From assembly GCA_963402885.1 (NCBI GenBank), contig OY727094.1:19594501-19658500 (forward strand): a DNA stretch of 64,000 nt, given 5' to 3'. The notes beneath the pieces were generated by a model. The model was given only the letters and a program-made list of their open reading frames with translations, did not search any database and was not told the DNA's origin. This document shows, piece after piece, positions 25,601 to 40,600 of this stretch (positions are counted from its first letter, which is position 1; each line of letters opens with the position of its first letter). The stretch is from Antedon bifida. Its lineage: Eukaryota; Echinodermata; Crinoidea; Comatulida; Antedonidae. Position numbers and translations under genes: made by a program.

Positions 25601-28600
25601 AATGATTACGACATGTGTATTAAGAAAAGGCCCGACCAGAATTTGGAGGGGAAAAACATGTGAGCAGTTTAGATCAGAGAGAGTATTATGTTTCATGTCA
25701 TGTGACACAAAATCCAGGTACACGATCTTATAATGACTGTTTTATCGTCGTCAGACGGCAGCCACCCTCTCGTAAAAAACATGCGAGAGTTTGCGGTCAG
25801 AGAGTATCACGTTTCATGCCATGTGACCAAAAAAACTAGGTCTGTATTAATTATGGTCTTCTGTCGGCAGTCTTTTTGAGCGACCGATTGAACGTTCTGA
25901 TACTATATTTAGAATGAATTGTTTATGATTTTTTTCTCGCAACATCAAAGATCGTAGGCGCGCCTAACCTATCGGGGGTTAGCCATAACAAAGATTGTTT
26001 GCGCGACTATATATAGACTGTGTGTTGTATTCGGAGTTAATATTATTATTATATATATTGTTATGACGCACTGTAACAGGTTGGGGAGTGCTATTTTAGG
26101 TGCTCCTTTGATCGTTTTCATTTACTTTACTTTACTTTAAATCAAGGTCTGAGATATCGCCTTTTATCGGTAAAATATAAGATTTGACATCCCTTGGGAA
26201 TGATATTTTGCTCTCAGGAATATATTTCCCTCAGTGCTACATGCTTCGGGAAATATCCCTGAGAGCAAAATATCATTCCCTCAGGGATGTCAAATCTTAT
26301 ATTTCACCTCTAGGCGGGCAATATCTGTATAATAGCTCATCGAAATTAAGTGACCCACATAATTAAAACTTATTATAGAAGTTGTTGAATTGCAGATCTG
26401 AATTCATATAAAAATATTGTCTATCGGATGTCATGACGTCGTCATATGGCCAGTGGAATTACAAAAATCTGATTTTCATCTTTTTCGTAATAATTCACTG
26501 TGTTTAAAATAGCGTGCATCATGCTTTTTCGTGCCAAAAATTCTTCAAATTTTCATTATTGGAATTGTAATTATCTTTTAAAATTTCTATCTTTGTGTTA
26601 CATTTTGATAATGTTATGGATTGGATTAAAAGATGGGTTTTGTGTCATCAGTGTATTCCATAAATACAGTTATGCTTTATGACACAAAATAGGTACAATT
26701 CAGCACTGTAAACATATTTAATGCATGTCATAAGATGGCATATTATTTGTTGGCGTTCATATTTTAACGTATGTGCATGTTGCGTGTGCGGATAACCCGA
26801 ACTTGTCAAATTGACGAGTTCAAATCGAGTTACTTATATTTTCATCATTCGGTGTTTTTTTTTATTGTGGTGAAAACCCCAGGGCACCGACGGCACTGGC
26901 CGTAGTAAAATTTGAAGTCTGATTATATAGCAAGACAACATTTGTTACATCATCATGATGTGCGTATATTACTGTAAAGCCCAAAATGTTTGCGTGCCCT
27001 TTATTTTCTCGATTGAACAACGATCATGAAAATAAAAATCGCGAAATTCCTAACGATGTTGTTTTACATTAAAGTCGAACAGGCCTAGGCCTCGCTAACT
27101 AACTAGTAGGCTTAATATGAAAGAAATGAATTTAAAATAGTTACGATAAATTTCTAATTGTGTTTTCTTTGAAACATTTCAAACAATGTTCGAATTGGAA
27201 TAAAAAAAAGCTTACAACATTTCTTAGGTTATTTTTTATGAAATGTATAGTGTACTTCCTTGATGAATCCTTTGTCCATTAAATCATATAATAAGTATGT
27301 CCATAAAAGTAATTATTCTACGTGCGTACAGTAGGCCTAGCTTGTGGTGTAGTAAACGGCAAAAATACCATCACCATGCTCTCCAGAGATCCATCCGGTC
27401 GCGTTGCATCCGTCCGTTCATTGTAGTAGAAACAACAATAATTTGGTAGAGTACATTAATTATGGGGGTGTTCACTATCTAAGAGCCTATTAAACATGTG
27501 CGTCACCCACTGTGTAGCCAAAACATTTATTTTTTTACATTCCTTTAAAATTTACAATCGCGTATTCTGTAATTTTATTGAAGCTATTCAATTGTTGTTT
27601 TGAGGTTCATTGCGGAGGCGAAATACATTCGCCAATTTGGTTCAACAAATTACACAAGAAACTCAAATCGTGAAAAATAAAAGGTCACGAAATAGTTGAA
27701 AATGTAAAATCGCCAAAATTTAGGGCCGTGAAAATTTTTGGCTTTACAGTTCTAGTTTTATTTCTTTGTTAAATCAGCATTTAAATCCATACATGACCAC
27801 CAACCTTCCCTTCACACATTTTGTAAAACGTCTTGCAATCTTTTGTATCATTTTGCTGTTTATTAAATTAATTAATATATTATTATATTGTTTTTCTAGG
27901 CACTCTGAGTGTAGAAGCCATCTACCAAGATAGAGATCAGTTTGCTCAGTTAGTTCGTGAAGTGGCTGCACCAGATGTTGGGCGTATGGGTATTGAGATC
28001 TTGAGTTTTACCATCAAGGATGTCTTTGATCGTGTTGACTACCTGGATTCTCTTGGTAAAGCACAAACTGCTGTGGTCAAAAGAGATGCAGATATCGGTG
28101 TTGCTGAAGCTAACCGGGATGCTGGTATTAGAGTAAGTTTTGACATTTTTGTCATTGTTTACCCTAACTGAAACATTATGTATTATGTTAATTGAGTCAC
28201 AGAATCTAAAATAATAATAATGGTAGTCTTATAATAATAGTAATATTTATTTGAATTTACACCTTTTTATCGGCGGCACTAAATGATAATTGGTGCATTC
28301 GTGTCAACAAAACAAACTATTTAATACAATAATATACTTAAAATAAATCTATAAAAATATACACATACTATAAATGTGGAAATTGAGAAGCTATAGCATA
28401 TTGAAATTTACTGTAATGATGAAAATAAGTGACCCAAGTTATTCACACTTTTGAACATGATGATGTCATCACAATTTTAAAAATGGTAAATCATGCAGAA
28501 GATAATTGATTGACCTAGACAATATAAAAAAAATAGGAGGAAATGGAATACGGAAAGTGGAGATGTGCTCTATTAAATGTGATGAGCTATGACGAGAGAG

Positions 28601-31600
28601 ACAAAAATCCTCTATTTTATATTCGAGTGGCCATACGATGACGTCATAATGTTCTGTTAGCCATATTGATGCATGATTCGATATCTACAACTCATCTACT
28701 TCCATAATATGTAATAACAATAAACTTCACCATGTGGTTTAGAAACTATGACTGTTCGCTCGTATGACAGGATTTTAAGTAGAAATTGTTTGAAAGTTAG
28801 TAAAATTACTAGAAAAGGCTGGAAAAACATAAATCACGCAAAAAAAGATGCACTCGGTGCTACGTGCGCACCGCGCGCGTAAAAATTTGCGGCAAATGGT
28901 AATTTTTGACATGCTTAAAATTACTTGATGTAATTTTACTAACTTTCAAACAATTTCGACTTAAAATCATACAAGTCATACAAGCACGTCGAATTGGACA
29001 ATTTGCGCGCGAAATTGATTTTATCGCATTTTAAATTGTTAACGTAACGCGTAACTTTCTGTGAAACATACCATTTTTAATCCAGAGAAAGTTTGCCCTT
29101 GATATGACTTAAAATTTCACCAAGTGGCAATACAAAATGATTTTGGTTTTTAATCTATGATCAATCATTGAAATTCATAAAATCGTGCGTAAGTCACGTT
29201 GCGCAACTCTAAAGTCATAAAATGAAGTTTCTTGCACATCTACAGCTATAGGTCAATCTTATGATAAGGTTATACAATCTTATGTTGGTCTGAATTAGAG
29301 ATACGCTGCAAACAAAATTTGTGGAAAGAAAGAAGAATAAAGCACGTCATACGTTAGAATATTGCGCACAGTATAACGATTATGCCATTGAAAAAATGTT
29401 AGTGTGCTCCCTATTTTGTGTAGAATTTATGACCGTTTTAAAAAAGGCATAATTTTTGACGAATTTTTGAACTTTTTCATAAAAAAAACATGCACAAATT
29501 GTCCAATTCGACGTGCTCGTATGACGTAATTTTAGGTCGAAATTGTTAAAAAATTACTAGAAAAGGCTGGAAAAACAAAAAACACGAAAAAAAAGATGTT
29601 TTTAGCGCTACATGCGCACAGCTCGCGTAAAAATTTGCGTGCACGTGGGAATTTTTGACATGCTCAAAGGACATGAAACGCGTAGAAAGTTGATTAGAAA
29701 TTGATTTTTCGCATTGTAAAATTTTAAACGTGCGTGCGCGCGTAACTTTTTGTGAAACATGCCATTTTTAATCCATAGAAAGTTTGACCTTGATATGACT
29801 TAAATTTTGTGTCGGTGTCAATACAAAATGACTTTTGGTTTTTAATCTATGATCAATCATTGAAATTCATAAAATCGCGCGTAAGTCATGTTGCGCAACT
29901 CTAAAGTCATAAAACGAAGTTTCTTGCACATCTACAGCTACAGGTCAATCTTATGACAAAGTTATACAATCTTATGTTGACCAGAATTAGAGATACGCTG
30001 CGAACAAAATTCCGGGAAAGAAAGAAGAATAAGATAGAACTAGATTTGAACTCGTCACTTCGACGAGTTCGGGTTATCCGCGCAAACGCAACATGCACAT
30101 ACTTTAAACTATATGAACTTCGTCAATTATTATACCATCCTATGACATGAATGAAGTATGTTTACAGTGCTGAATTGTACCTATTTTGTAGCATACAGCA
30201 TATTACAGTATTTACAGAATACACTGTATGTTATATACAGTGTAGCATAGACGAAATTACGAGACCCATCTTTTAAATCCAATTATTAACACGATGATGT
30301 CATCAAATTGACATATAAGGAAAACAATTTTAGAAGATAATTATCTAAATAATTACATTAATACAAATTTGAAGAATTTTGAAAACGTAAAAGAAAGATG
30401 CGCTCTCGTTTAAACGCAATGAACTTTTACGCAAGAGATGAAAATATGACTTTTTGAATTCAACTGGCCATATGATGACGTCACAACATCTGATTGGCAA
30501 AATATTCACATGAATTCGTATCTACAATCCAATAGCTTCCAGAAAACGTTTTAATCATGATTACCACTTTTTATTCTGACGAGCTATAACAGATTGAAAT
30601 TTACTGTAAAGATGAAAATAGGGGACCCACGTTATTTACATTTTTAAACATGATGACGTCATAAAAATTAAAATATTTTTAACTCATGCGAAAGACAGTT
30701 GATTGAGCTAGAGAGTATTAAAATATCTGTGGAAATGGAATACGTATTAGCGAGATGCGCTCTATTTAATGTGATGAGCAATAACAAAAGAGTAAAAAAT
30801 CCTATATTTTAGATTCGTTTGGCCATACGATGACGTCATAACACCCGAGGGGTAAAGATTCTGCATGAATTCATATCTACAACATATCTGCTTACATATT
30901 AAATTAAAAAAATTGGGTGTCATGGATGATCCTGAGGAGCTATAATGGATTCAAAATAGGCATAATTTTGACAATATTTTGTCATTTTTGTAACTAAAAC
31001 GCGCGCAAATTGTCTAAATCAACGTGTTCGTATGACGTCATTTTAATTTGAAATGATGTAAATCTTTTTTAAAATGATTAGGAAAAACTGTAAAATCATA
31101 ATTCAAGAGAAAAACACATGATTTTCATGCTCCGTGCGCACCTTACGCGTAAATTTTTTCGCGCGCGCGGGAATTTTTTACATGCTCAAAATGTCATGAT
31201 CAGCGTAGAAAGTTGATTAGAAATTAATTTTGCGCATTTTAAAATTTTAAATGCGCGTGCGCGTGTAACTTCTTGTGAAACATGCCATTTTTAATCCATA
31301 GAAAGTTCGCCCTTGATATGAATTAAATTTTCACCAAGTGTCAATACAAAATGACTTTTGGTTTATAATCTATGATCAATCATTAAAATTCATAAAATCG
31401 CACGTAACTTACGCTGCGCGCGACTCTAACGTCATATAATGAAATTTCTTGCACATCTACAGCTACAGGTCAATCTTATGACAAAGTTATGCAATCTTAT
31501 GTTGACCATAATTAGAGATACGCTGCGAACAAAATTCCGGGAAAGAAAGAAGAATAACAAAGAAGATGATGAAGATGAAAAAAAAGATATTTACAATCAC

Positions 31601-34600
31601 AAGGGTTATCCGCAACTAAGTTGCGGATAACCAACTAGATTTGAACTCGTCACTACGGACGAGTTAGGTTATCCGCAGCCCAAAAGCCACGTGCACGTCA
31701 TACGTTAGAATATTGCACACAGAAAAAGATTATTATGACTACTATACTATACTATACTATAGGTCCCTGGATAAATTGTTTATCACAAATAGCCAATCAG
31801 TACTTAGTCTTATTTGGCCTGCTACATTATAGCAGTAGGTAGGAAATAAATGATTTGGGCTATACCAAATGCCGTTACAGTATATACAGTATAATCTTTA
31901 TACGTACTATATACAGTTCAGAATAGGTGAAAATAAGTGACCAAAGTTATTGACGCTTTTGAACATGATGACGTCATCACAAATTTAAAAATGGTAAATC
32001 ATGCGAAAGACAATTGATTGACCTAGACATTATATAAAAATAGGAGGAAATAGAATACGGATAAGTAGAGATGAGCTCTACTAAATGTGATGCGCTATGA
32101 CAAAAGAGACAAAAATCCTATATTTTATATTCGAGTGGCCATACGATGACGTCACAATGTCCGGTTAGCCATATTGATGCATGATTCAATATCTACAACT
32201 CATCTACTACAAGAATATGTAACTAGACATGAAACTCGTCACTTTGACGAGTTAGTTATCCGCACCACGACAAACGCCACGTTCACATCATACGTTGGAA
32301 TATTGCACACAGATAAAGATTATGGCATTATGACAAGAACTGAAGAATATGATATGCTGTTAGTGCTGAATTCTGTCAATTTTGTGTCATATAGCATATA
32401 CATGCAAACAGTATAATCTGTATACATATTACATACAGTGTAGAATAGGTGAAATTACGGGACCCGCCATTTATTCCAATTTTTAACATGGCGACAGTAT
32501 CAAAATGAAACACTTGGATAGCAATTTCAGAAGGAAATTATCTCAGGAACAACATATTAACGTGTAGAAGAAATTTGAATACATAAAATATAGATGCGCA
32601 CCCTTTTAAATGTGATGAACTATTACGCAAAATATGAAAATTTGACCTTTTTAATTAAACTTGTCATATGATGACGTCACAACATCTGATTGACAAAATG
32701 TTCACATGAATTCGTATCTACAATCCAATAGCTTCCAGAAAACGTTTTAATCGTGATTATCACATTTTATTCTTACGAGCTATAACAGATTAAAATTTAC
32801 TGTAAAGATAAAATTAATGACCCACATAATTTAAATTTTTAGGCATGATGACGTTATAAAAATTAAAATATTTTTAACTCATGCGAAAGAAAATTGATTG
32901 ACCTAGATAATATTAAAATCTAGGAGAAAATGGAAGACGGATAAGCGTGATGCGCTCCATTGAATGTGATGAGCAATAACGAAAGAGACAAAAATCCTAT
33001 TTTTTACATTTGTGTGGCCATACGATGACGTCACAACATCCGTAAGGAAAAAATTCTGCATGAATTCATATCTACAACATATCTGCTTACATATTAAGTT
33101 AAAAAACTCGGGGGTAACGGTTGATCCTGAGGAGCTATAATAGATTCAAAATAGGCATAATTTTGACAATATTTTGTAACTTTTGCAACTAAAACGCATG
33201 CAAATGGTCTAAATCAACGTGTACGTATGACGTCATTTTAATTTGAAATGATGTCAATCTTTTTAAAAATGACTAGGAAAGGCTGGAAAATCACAATTTA
33301 ATAGAAAAAAACATGATTTTCATGCTGCGTGCGCACTGCACGCGTAAAATTGTTCGCGCGCGCGGGAAATTTTGACATGCGCAAAATGTCATGAATGGCG
33401 TAAAAAGTTGATTAGAAATTAATTTTGCGCATTTTAAAATTTTAAATGCGCGTGCGCGCGTAACTTCTTGTAAAACACGCCATTTTTAGTTAACTAAAAG
33501 TTTGCCCTTGATATGACTTAAATTTTCATAAAGGGTAAAAAAAAAATTACGCTTGGTTTTTAAGCTATGATCAATCATAAAAAATCATAAAATCGCGCGT
33601 AAGTCACGTTGCGCAACTCTGACGTCATTCAAAATAGGAGGTGCACAACTTCACGTAAATGCCCATGTGTTGACAAAGTTATGAAATGTTATGTTTACCC
33701 ATTTTAGAGAAACGCTCCTCACAAAAAGGAAGGAAAGAAAGAAGAATAATACAGAAAAATATTGATCCAATACAATCACAAGGAGTTATCCGCTACTAAG
33801 CGGATAACTAATTATAAAAAAGTTCACCACGTAGTTTAGAATCTATGACTGTTATAAAAAAAGGCATAATTTTGACAAATTTTTGAACTTTTCATCAAAA
33901 TTGCGCGCAAATTGTTTAATTCTACGTGCTTGTATGACGTGATTTTAAGGCAAAATTGATTGAAAATTAGTAAATTTACTATAAAAGATAGAAAAAACAA
34001 AAATCCAGCAAAAAAAAACATGTTTTTGCGCTACATGCGCACGCGCGCGTATTTTTACTTTATTTGGGAATTTTTAAAATGCTCAAAATGACATGAAACG
34101 CGTAGAAAGTTGATTAGAAGTTGATTTTTCGCATTTTGAAATTGTAAACGCACGTGCGCGCGTAACTTTCTTTGCAACATGCCATTTTTAATCCATAGAA
34201 AGTTTGCGCTTGTTATGACTTAAATTTTCACCAAGTGTCAATACAAAATGACTTTTGGTTTTTAATCAATGATCAATCATTGAAATTCATAAAATCGCGC
34301 GTAACTTAAGCTGCGCGACTCGAAAATCATAAAACAAAGTTTCTTGCACATCTACTGCTACAGGTCAATCTTATGACAAAGTTATAAAATCTTATGTTGG
34401 CCATAATTAGAGATACGCTGCGAACAAAATTCCTAGAAAAACTAGATTTGAACTCGTCACTTTGACGAGTTCGGGTTATCCGCGCAAACGCAACATGCAC
34501 ATACTTAACTATATAAACCTCGACAATTATTATGCCATCCTATGACATGAAATAAATATGTTTACAATACTCCTGAATTGTACCTATTATGTTGCATACA

Positions 34601-37600
34601 GCATATTACAGTATTTACAGAATAAACTGTATATGTTATATACAGTGTAGCATAGACGAAATTACGAGACCCATCTTTTAAATCCAATTTTTAACACGAT
34701 GACGTCATCAAATTGACATATAAAGATAACAATTTTAGAAGATAATTATCTAAATAATTACATTAAAACAAATTTGAAGAATTTTGGGCACGTAAAAGTG
34801 AGATGCGATCTCGTTTAAACGCAATGAACTTTTACGCAGGAGATGAAAATATGACTTTTTGAATTCAACTGGCCATATGATGACGTCACAACATCTGATT
34901 GGCAAAATATTCACATCAATTCGTATCTACAATCCAATAGCTTCCAGAAAACGTTTTAATCATGATTATCACTTTTTATTCTGACGAGCTATAAACAGAT
35001 TGAAATTTACTGTAAAGATGAAAATAAGTGACCCACGTTATTTACATTTTTAGACACGATGATGTCATAAAAATTACAATATTTTTAACTCATGGGAAAG
35101 ATAGTTTATTGACCTAGACAGTATTAAAATATCTGAGGAAATGGAATACGTATAAGCGAGATGCGCTCTATTTAATGTGATGAGCAATAACGAAAGAGTA
35201 AAAAATCCTATATTTTACATTCGTGTGGCCATACGATGACGTCATAACATCCGAGTGGTAAAGGTTCTGCATGAATTCATATCTACAACATATCTGCTTT
35301 CATATTAAATTTAAAAAATTGGGGGTCGTGGTTGATCCTGAGGAGCTATAATAGATTCAAAATAGGCATAATTTTGACAATATTTTGTAACTTTTGCAAC
35401 TAAAACGCATGCAAATGGTCTAAATCAACGTGTACGTATGACGTCATTTTAATTTGAAATGATGTCAATCTTTTTAAAAATGACTAGGAAAGGCTGGAAA
35501 ATCACAATTTAATAGAAAAAAACATGATTTTCATGCTGCGTGCGCACTGCACGCGTAAAATTGTTCGCGCGCGCGGGAAATTTTGACATGCGCAAAATGT
35601 CATGAATGGCGTAAAAAGTTGATTAGAAATTAATTTTGCGCATTTTAAAATTTTAAATGCGCGTGCGCGCGTAACTTCTTGTAAAACACGCCATTTTTAG
35701 TTAACTAAAAGTTTGCCCTTGATATGACTTAAATTTTCATAAAGGGTAAAAAAAAAATTACGCTTGGTTTTTAAGCTATGATCAATCATAAAAAATCATA
35801 AAATCGCGCGTAAGTCACGTTGCGCAACTCTGACGTCATTCAAAATAGGAGGTGCACAACTTCACGTAAATGCCCATGTGTTGACAAAGTTATGAAATGT
35901 TATGTTTACCCATTTTAGAGAAACGCTCCTCACAAAAAGGAAGGAAAGAAAGAAGAATAATACAGAAAAATATTGATCCAATACAATCACAAGGAGTTAT
36001 CCGCTACTAAGCGGATAACTAATTATAAAAAAGTTCACCACGTAGTTTAGAATCTATGACTGTTATAAAAAAAGGCATAATTTTGACAAATTTTTGAACT
36101 TTTTCATCAAAATTGCGCGCAAATTGTTTAATTCTACGTGCTTGTATGACGTGATTTTAAGGCAAAATTGATTGAAAATTAGTAAATTTACTATAAAAGA
36201 TAGAAAAAACAAAAATCCAGCAAAAAAAAACATGTTTTTGCGCTACATGCGCACGCGCGCGTATTTTTACTTTATTTGGGAATTTTTAAAATGCTCAAAA
36301 TGACATGAAACGCGTAGAAAGTTGATTAGAAGTTGATTTTTCGCATTTTGAAATTGTAAACGCACGTGCGCGCGTAACTTTCTTTGCAACATGCCATTTT
36401 TAATCCATAGAAAGTTTGCGCTTGTTATGACTTAAATTTTCACCAAGTGTCAATACAAAATGACTTTTGGTTTTTAATCAATGATCAATCATTGAAATTC
36501 ATAAAATCGCGCGTAACTTAAGCTGCGCGACTCGAAAATCATAAAACAAAGTTTCTTGCACATCTACTGCTACAGGTCAATCTTATGACAAAGTTATAAA
36601 ATCTTATGTTGGCCATAATTAGAGATACGCTGCGAACAAAATTCCTAGAAAAACTAGATTTGAACTCGTCACTTTGACGAGTTCGGGTTATCCGCGCAAA
36701 CGCAACATGCACATACTTAACTATATAAACCTCGACAATTATTATGCCATCCTATGACATGAAATAAATATGTTTACAATACTCCTGAATTGTACCTATT
36801 ATGTTGCATACAGCATATTACAGTATTTACAGAATAAACTGTATATGTTATATACAGTGTAGCATAGACGAAATTACGAGACCCATCTTTTAAATCCAAT
36901 TTTTAACACGATGACGTCATCAAATTGACATATAAAGATAACAATTTTAGAAGATAATTATCTAAATAATTACATTAAAACAAATTTGAAGAATTTTGGG
37001 CACGTAAAAGTGAGATGCGATCTCGTTTAAACGCAATGAACTTTTACGCAGGAGATGAAAATATGACTTTTTGAATTCAACTGGCCATATGATGACGTCA
37101 CAACATCTGATTGGCAAAATATTCACATCAATTCGTATCTACAATCCAATAGCTTCCAGAAAACGTTTTAATCATGATTATCACTTTTTATTCTGACGAG
37201 CTATAACAGATTGAAATTTACTGTAAAGATGAAAATAAGTGACCCACGTTATTTACATTTTTAGACACGATGATGTCATAAAAATTACAATATTTTTAAC
37301 TCATGGGAAAGATAGTTTATTGACCTAGACAGTATTAAAATATCTGAGGAAATGGAATACGTATAAGCGAGATGCGCTCTATTTAATGTGATGAGCAATA
37401 ACGAAAGAGTAAAAAATCCTATATTTTACATTCGTGTGGCCATACGATGACGTCATAACATCCGAGTGGTAAAGGTTCTGCATGAATTCATATCTACAAC
37501 ATATCTGCTTTCATATTAAATTTAAAAAATTGGGGGTCGTGGATGATCCTGAGGAGCTATAATAGATTAAAAATAGGCTTAATTTTGACAATATGTTGTC

Positions 37601-40600
37601 ACTTTTGCAACTAAAACGCGCGCAAATGGTCTAAATCAACGTGTTCGTATGACGTCATTTTAATTTGAAATGATGTAAATCTTTTTTAAAATGACTAAGA
37701 AAGGCTGTAAAATCATAATTCAAGAAAAAAACACATGATTTTCATGCTCCATGCGCACCTTACGCGTAATTTTTTTCGTGCGCGTGGGAATTTTTGACAT
37801 GTTTAAAATGTCATGATCAGCGTAGAAAGTTGATTAGAAATTAATTTTGCGCATTTTTAAATTTTAAATGCACGTGCGCACGTAACTTCTTGTGAAACAT
37901 GTCATTTTTAATCCATAGAAAGTTTGCCCTTGACATGACTTAATTTTTCACCAAGTGTCAATACAAAATGACTTTTGGTTTATAATCTATGATCAATCAT
38001 TAAAATTCATAAAATCGCACGTAACTTACGCTGCGCGACTCTAACGTCATATAACGAAATTTCTTGCACATCTACAGCTACAGGTCAATCTTATGACAAA
38101 GTTATGCAATCTTATATTGACCATAATTAGAGATACGCTGCGAACAAAATTCCGGGAAAGAAAGAAGAATAACAAAGATGATGAAGATGAAAAAAAAGAT
38201 ATTTACAATCACAAGGGTTATCCGCAACTTAGTTGCGGATAACCAAAAAAAAAAAGAAAAAAAAAAAAAAGATCCTGACAATAACAAGGGGTTATCCGCC
38301 AAGTGCGGATAACCAAAAAAAAAAACACAATATGACAATGACAAGGGGTTATCCACCAAGTGCGAATAACCAAAAATAGATCCTGACAATAAGAAGGGGT
38401 TATCCGCCAAGTGCAGATAACCAATTATACTGCAAATGTTAACATTATCCTGTACACACCATACTTTAGATGTTAAAGCAATAAAAGAACTGAACCTAAT
38501 ACAATGTTTCTAAACGCTTTACACACAAAAATCCATAAAATATCTTAAGATAACCAAAAAAGGAGAAGATGCAGAGGAACCATTTACACTGCTCCGTTCT
38601 CCAGCACTTTTAAGCTTGCCGGAACAGAATTCACAGGAGCTTGAATGAAAAAGGTATCTGTATCATATCCTACCGAGAAAGTAAAAGATGTTGCTGAAGA
38701 ATTTTTTAAAACGGATAGATGTCGCCTCTTTAATAGCTTGTTGCATATAGAATTTCTAGATTAAAAAGTTTATAGAAATTCTATATACTAGAGGGTTCGC
38801 TCGCTTCACTCGCTCCCCCTCTAGGAAGTGTAGACGATGGTTCTCGGAATGATAATGACTCGAGTAAAGAGGACGTTCTCCTTGTACGTTTTATCTGTTG
38901 GTTACCATTATTGAAAATGCTTGACATTCATAAAACTAAACCTACTCTGTTTCACAGTGTCTTAGATGATTAATAACATTTTAAAGTATAGTGAAGGGAT
39001 AGGCCTATGTTTAATTATTTTTTTTTTAATAATATGGTAACATTTATAATCAAATAAAATCCTCTAATAGATATAAAAAGTGATAAAAAAGAATAACAAA
39101 TGCTTGGTAAATAACAGTGCAATGAATTCTACTACAAATAATATAATTGTGTTATTATAAATATAGTAGTGTGTGTATAAATGTGGATGGGCGTTTATTA
39201 GATAGTTGGGTTGGTGGGGGGTGGGGGGCCATTATTATTCAAAGTGATGTTTTATTGGGGAGGCGTTTATTCAAATTAATGCCATCTTAATAATTAATAC
39301 ATTATTTAATTTAAACATCTTTTGAAACTAACTTCCGCAACAGAGTGGTCCGTTTCGACGGCTTGCAACATGGGCCAGCTTACTCAATAAAACTCGCCTA
39401 TCGGGATTTCACTCGATTTTAAACAAAAACATCAGATCTCCCTATGTAATTTTATAATACTATTCCCCACAATATATTCCGATGCTTTATCTAAAACAAA
39501 TTAATTGCAGTAGTTCACGATCAGGTGAACCACTAAAATATTTCTATTTAACTATTTAATATTGAATGTCGCCACCAACGGCCATTTTGCGGGAAGTCAC
39601 AAGACCCGGAAGCCAATTGAACAACAGCGCTAGTGTGTGAAAATCACCCTGTGATATCCACAAATTTCAATAGGTAACGCTAAATTTTGTCGTTGTAAAA
39701 GACAAAAATGGAACAATAGCGTAGTACTGAAAACTAATGTTATCAAATCTATGTTTCACGGTACATCTGAGATAGATAAGGTAGGTATATAAGGCGGAGA
39801 TTTATACCAAAGTTTTTCCATTGTGCTCGCCTATGTCAGAATTAACCATAATTTATATAGATAAATTCTCTATATAGAATGTCTATAGATTAAAAAGTTT
39901 ATACAAATTCTATATATTCTCTATAAAATTTCTATAGATTAAAAAGTTTATAGAAACTCTATACATTCTCTATATAGATTAATTTCTTTAGAATGTATTT
40001 ATAATATAAATATCTATATAAAAACATAAACATTTCTATGAACTCTATAAACACTCTATAGAATTCTAGTATTTTCCTACGGGAAGACACTCCTCAACTC
40101 CTGGTCAATCTTGACTTTAGAAAGGTCATTGTTGCAGTGACAGAGTTTGTTTGTATTTACTGTTATTTAAACAAATTATAAACCCCAGCAGGATTTGAAC
40201 CATGTAAAGCTAATACCTAAAGCAGAAAAATGTGTCATTTATTATGCTCCCTATCAGTGGATATATTTTGCCAAGTACTTCACTCAGTTTCTGAGTGCTT
40301 TCATTTGTTTGTTAGCACTCAAAAAGTAATTACTAGATCTTTACCAAAATGAAAATACAGATAGATATGTGTTCAAGGGCCACTCCATTGCATTTTGGAG
40401 GCAATCCGGACCACGGTCCGAATTCTGGACCACTTTTTAGTATAATTTTCAGACCTGCTAGTGTTGAAAGATAGGAAAGAATTTTCAAAAACAGTCTTAA
40501 AATAACAAGTAAACTGAAATTAAATTTTCTTGAGAACTACTTGTCCAAAAAACTTCATTTCTGTACAAGAGGCAAGAGTTATAATTTGTAATTTTTAATT

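Larger units (their letters stand above)
28380..38424 (+). mobile_element. nested array of hairpin-ended A/B elements
   Basis: All members are in + orientation. Copies in order: 28380-29340 (A, 5' truncated), 29341-30039 (A, interrupted), 30040-31634 (B-like, complete), 31635-32222 (A start), 32223-33811 (B, complete, nested), 33812-34441 (A continued), 34442-38246 (B with an internal 2.2-kb duplication), 38247-38424 (three further 3' ends). The complete A copy at 19727-20924 serves as reference: its sequence runs unbroken where 32223-33811 is inserted. Several family copies elsewhere are minus-oriented. No protein-coding frame. Confidence 0.72.

Noticed and set aside
32223-33811. Classification of the hairpin-ended elements as canonical Helitrons.
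   Set aside because: The 3' hairpin is not followed by a clear CTRR end and the 5' end is CTAG, not TC. A Helentron-like or other single-strand mechanism stays possible but unproven.
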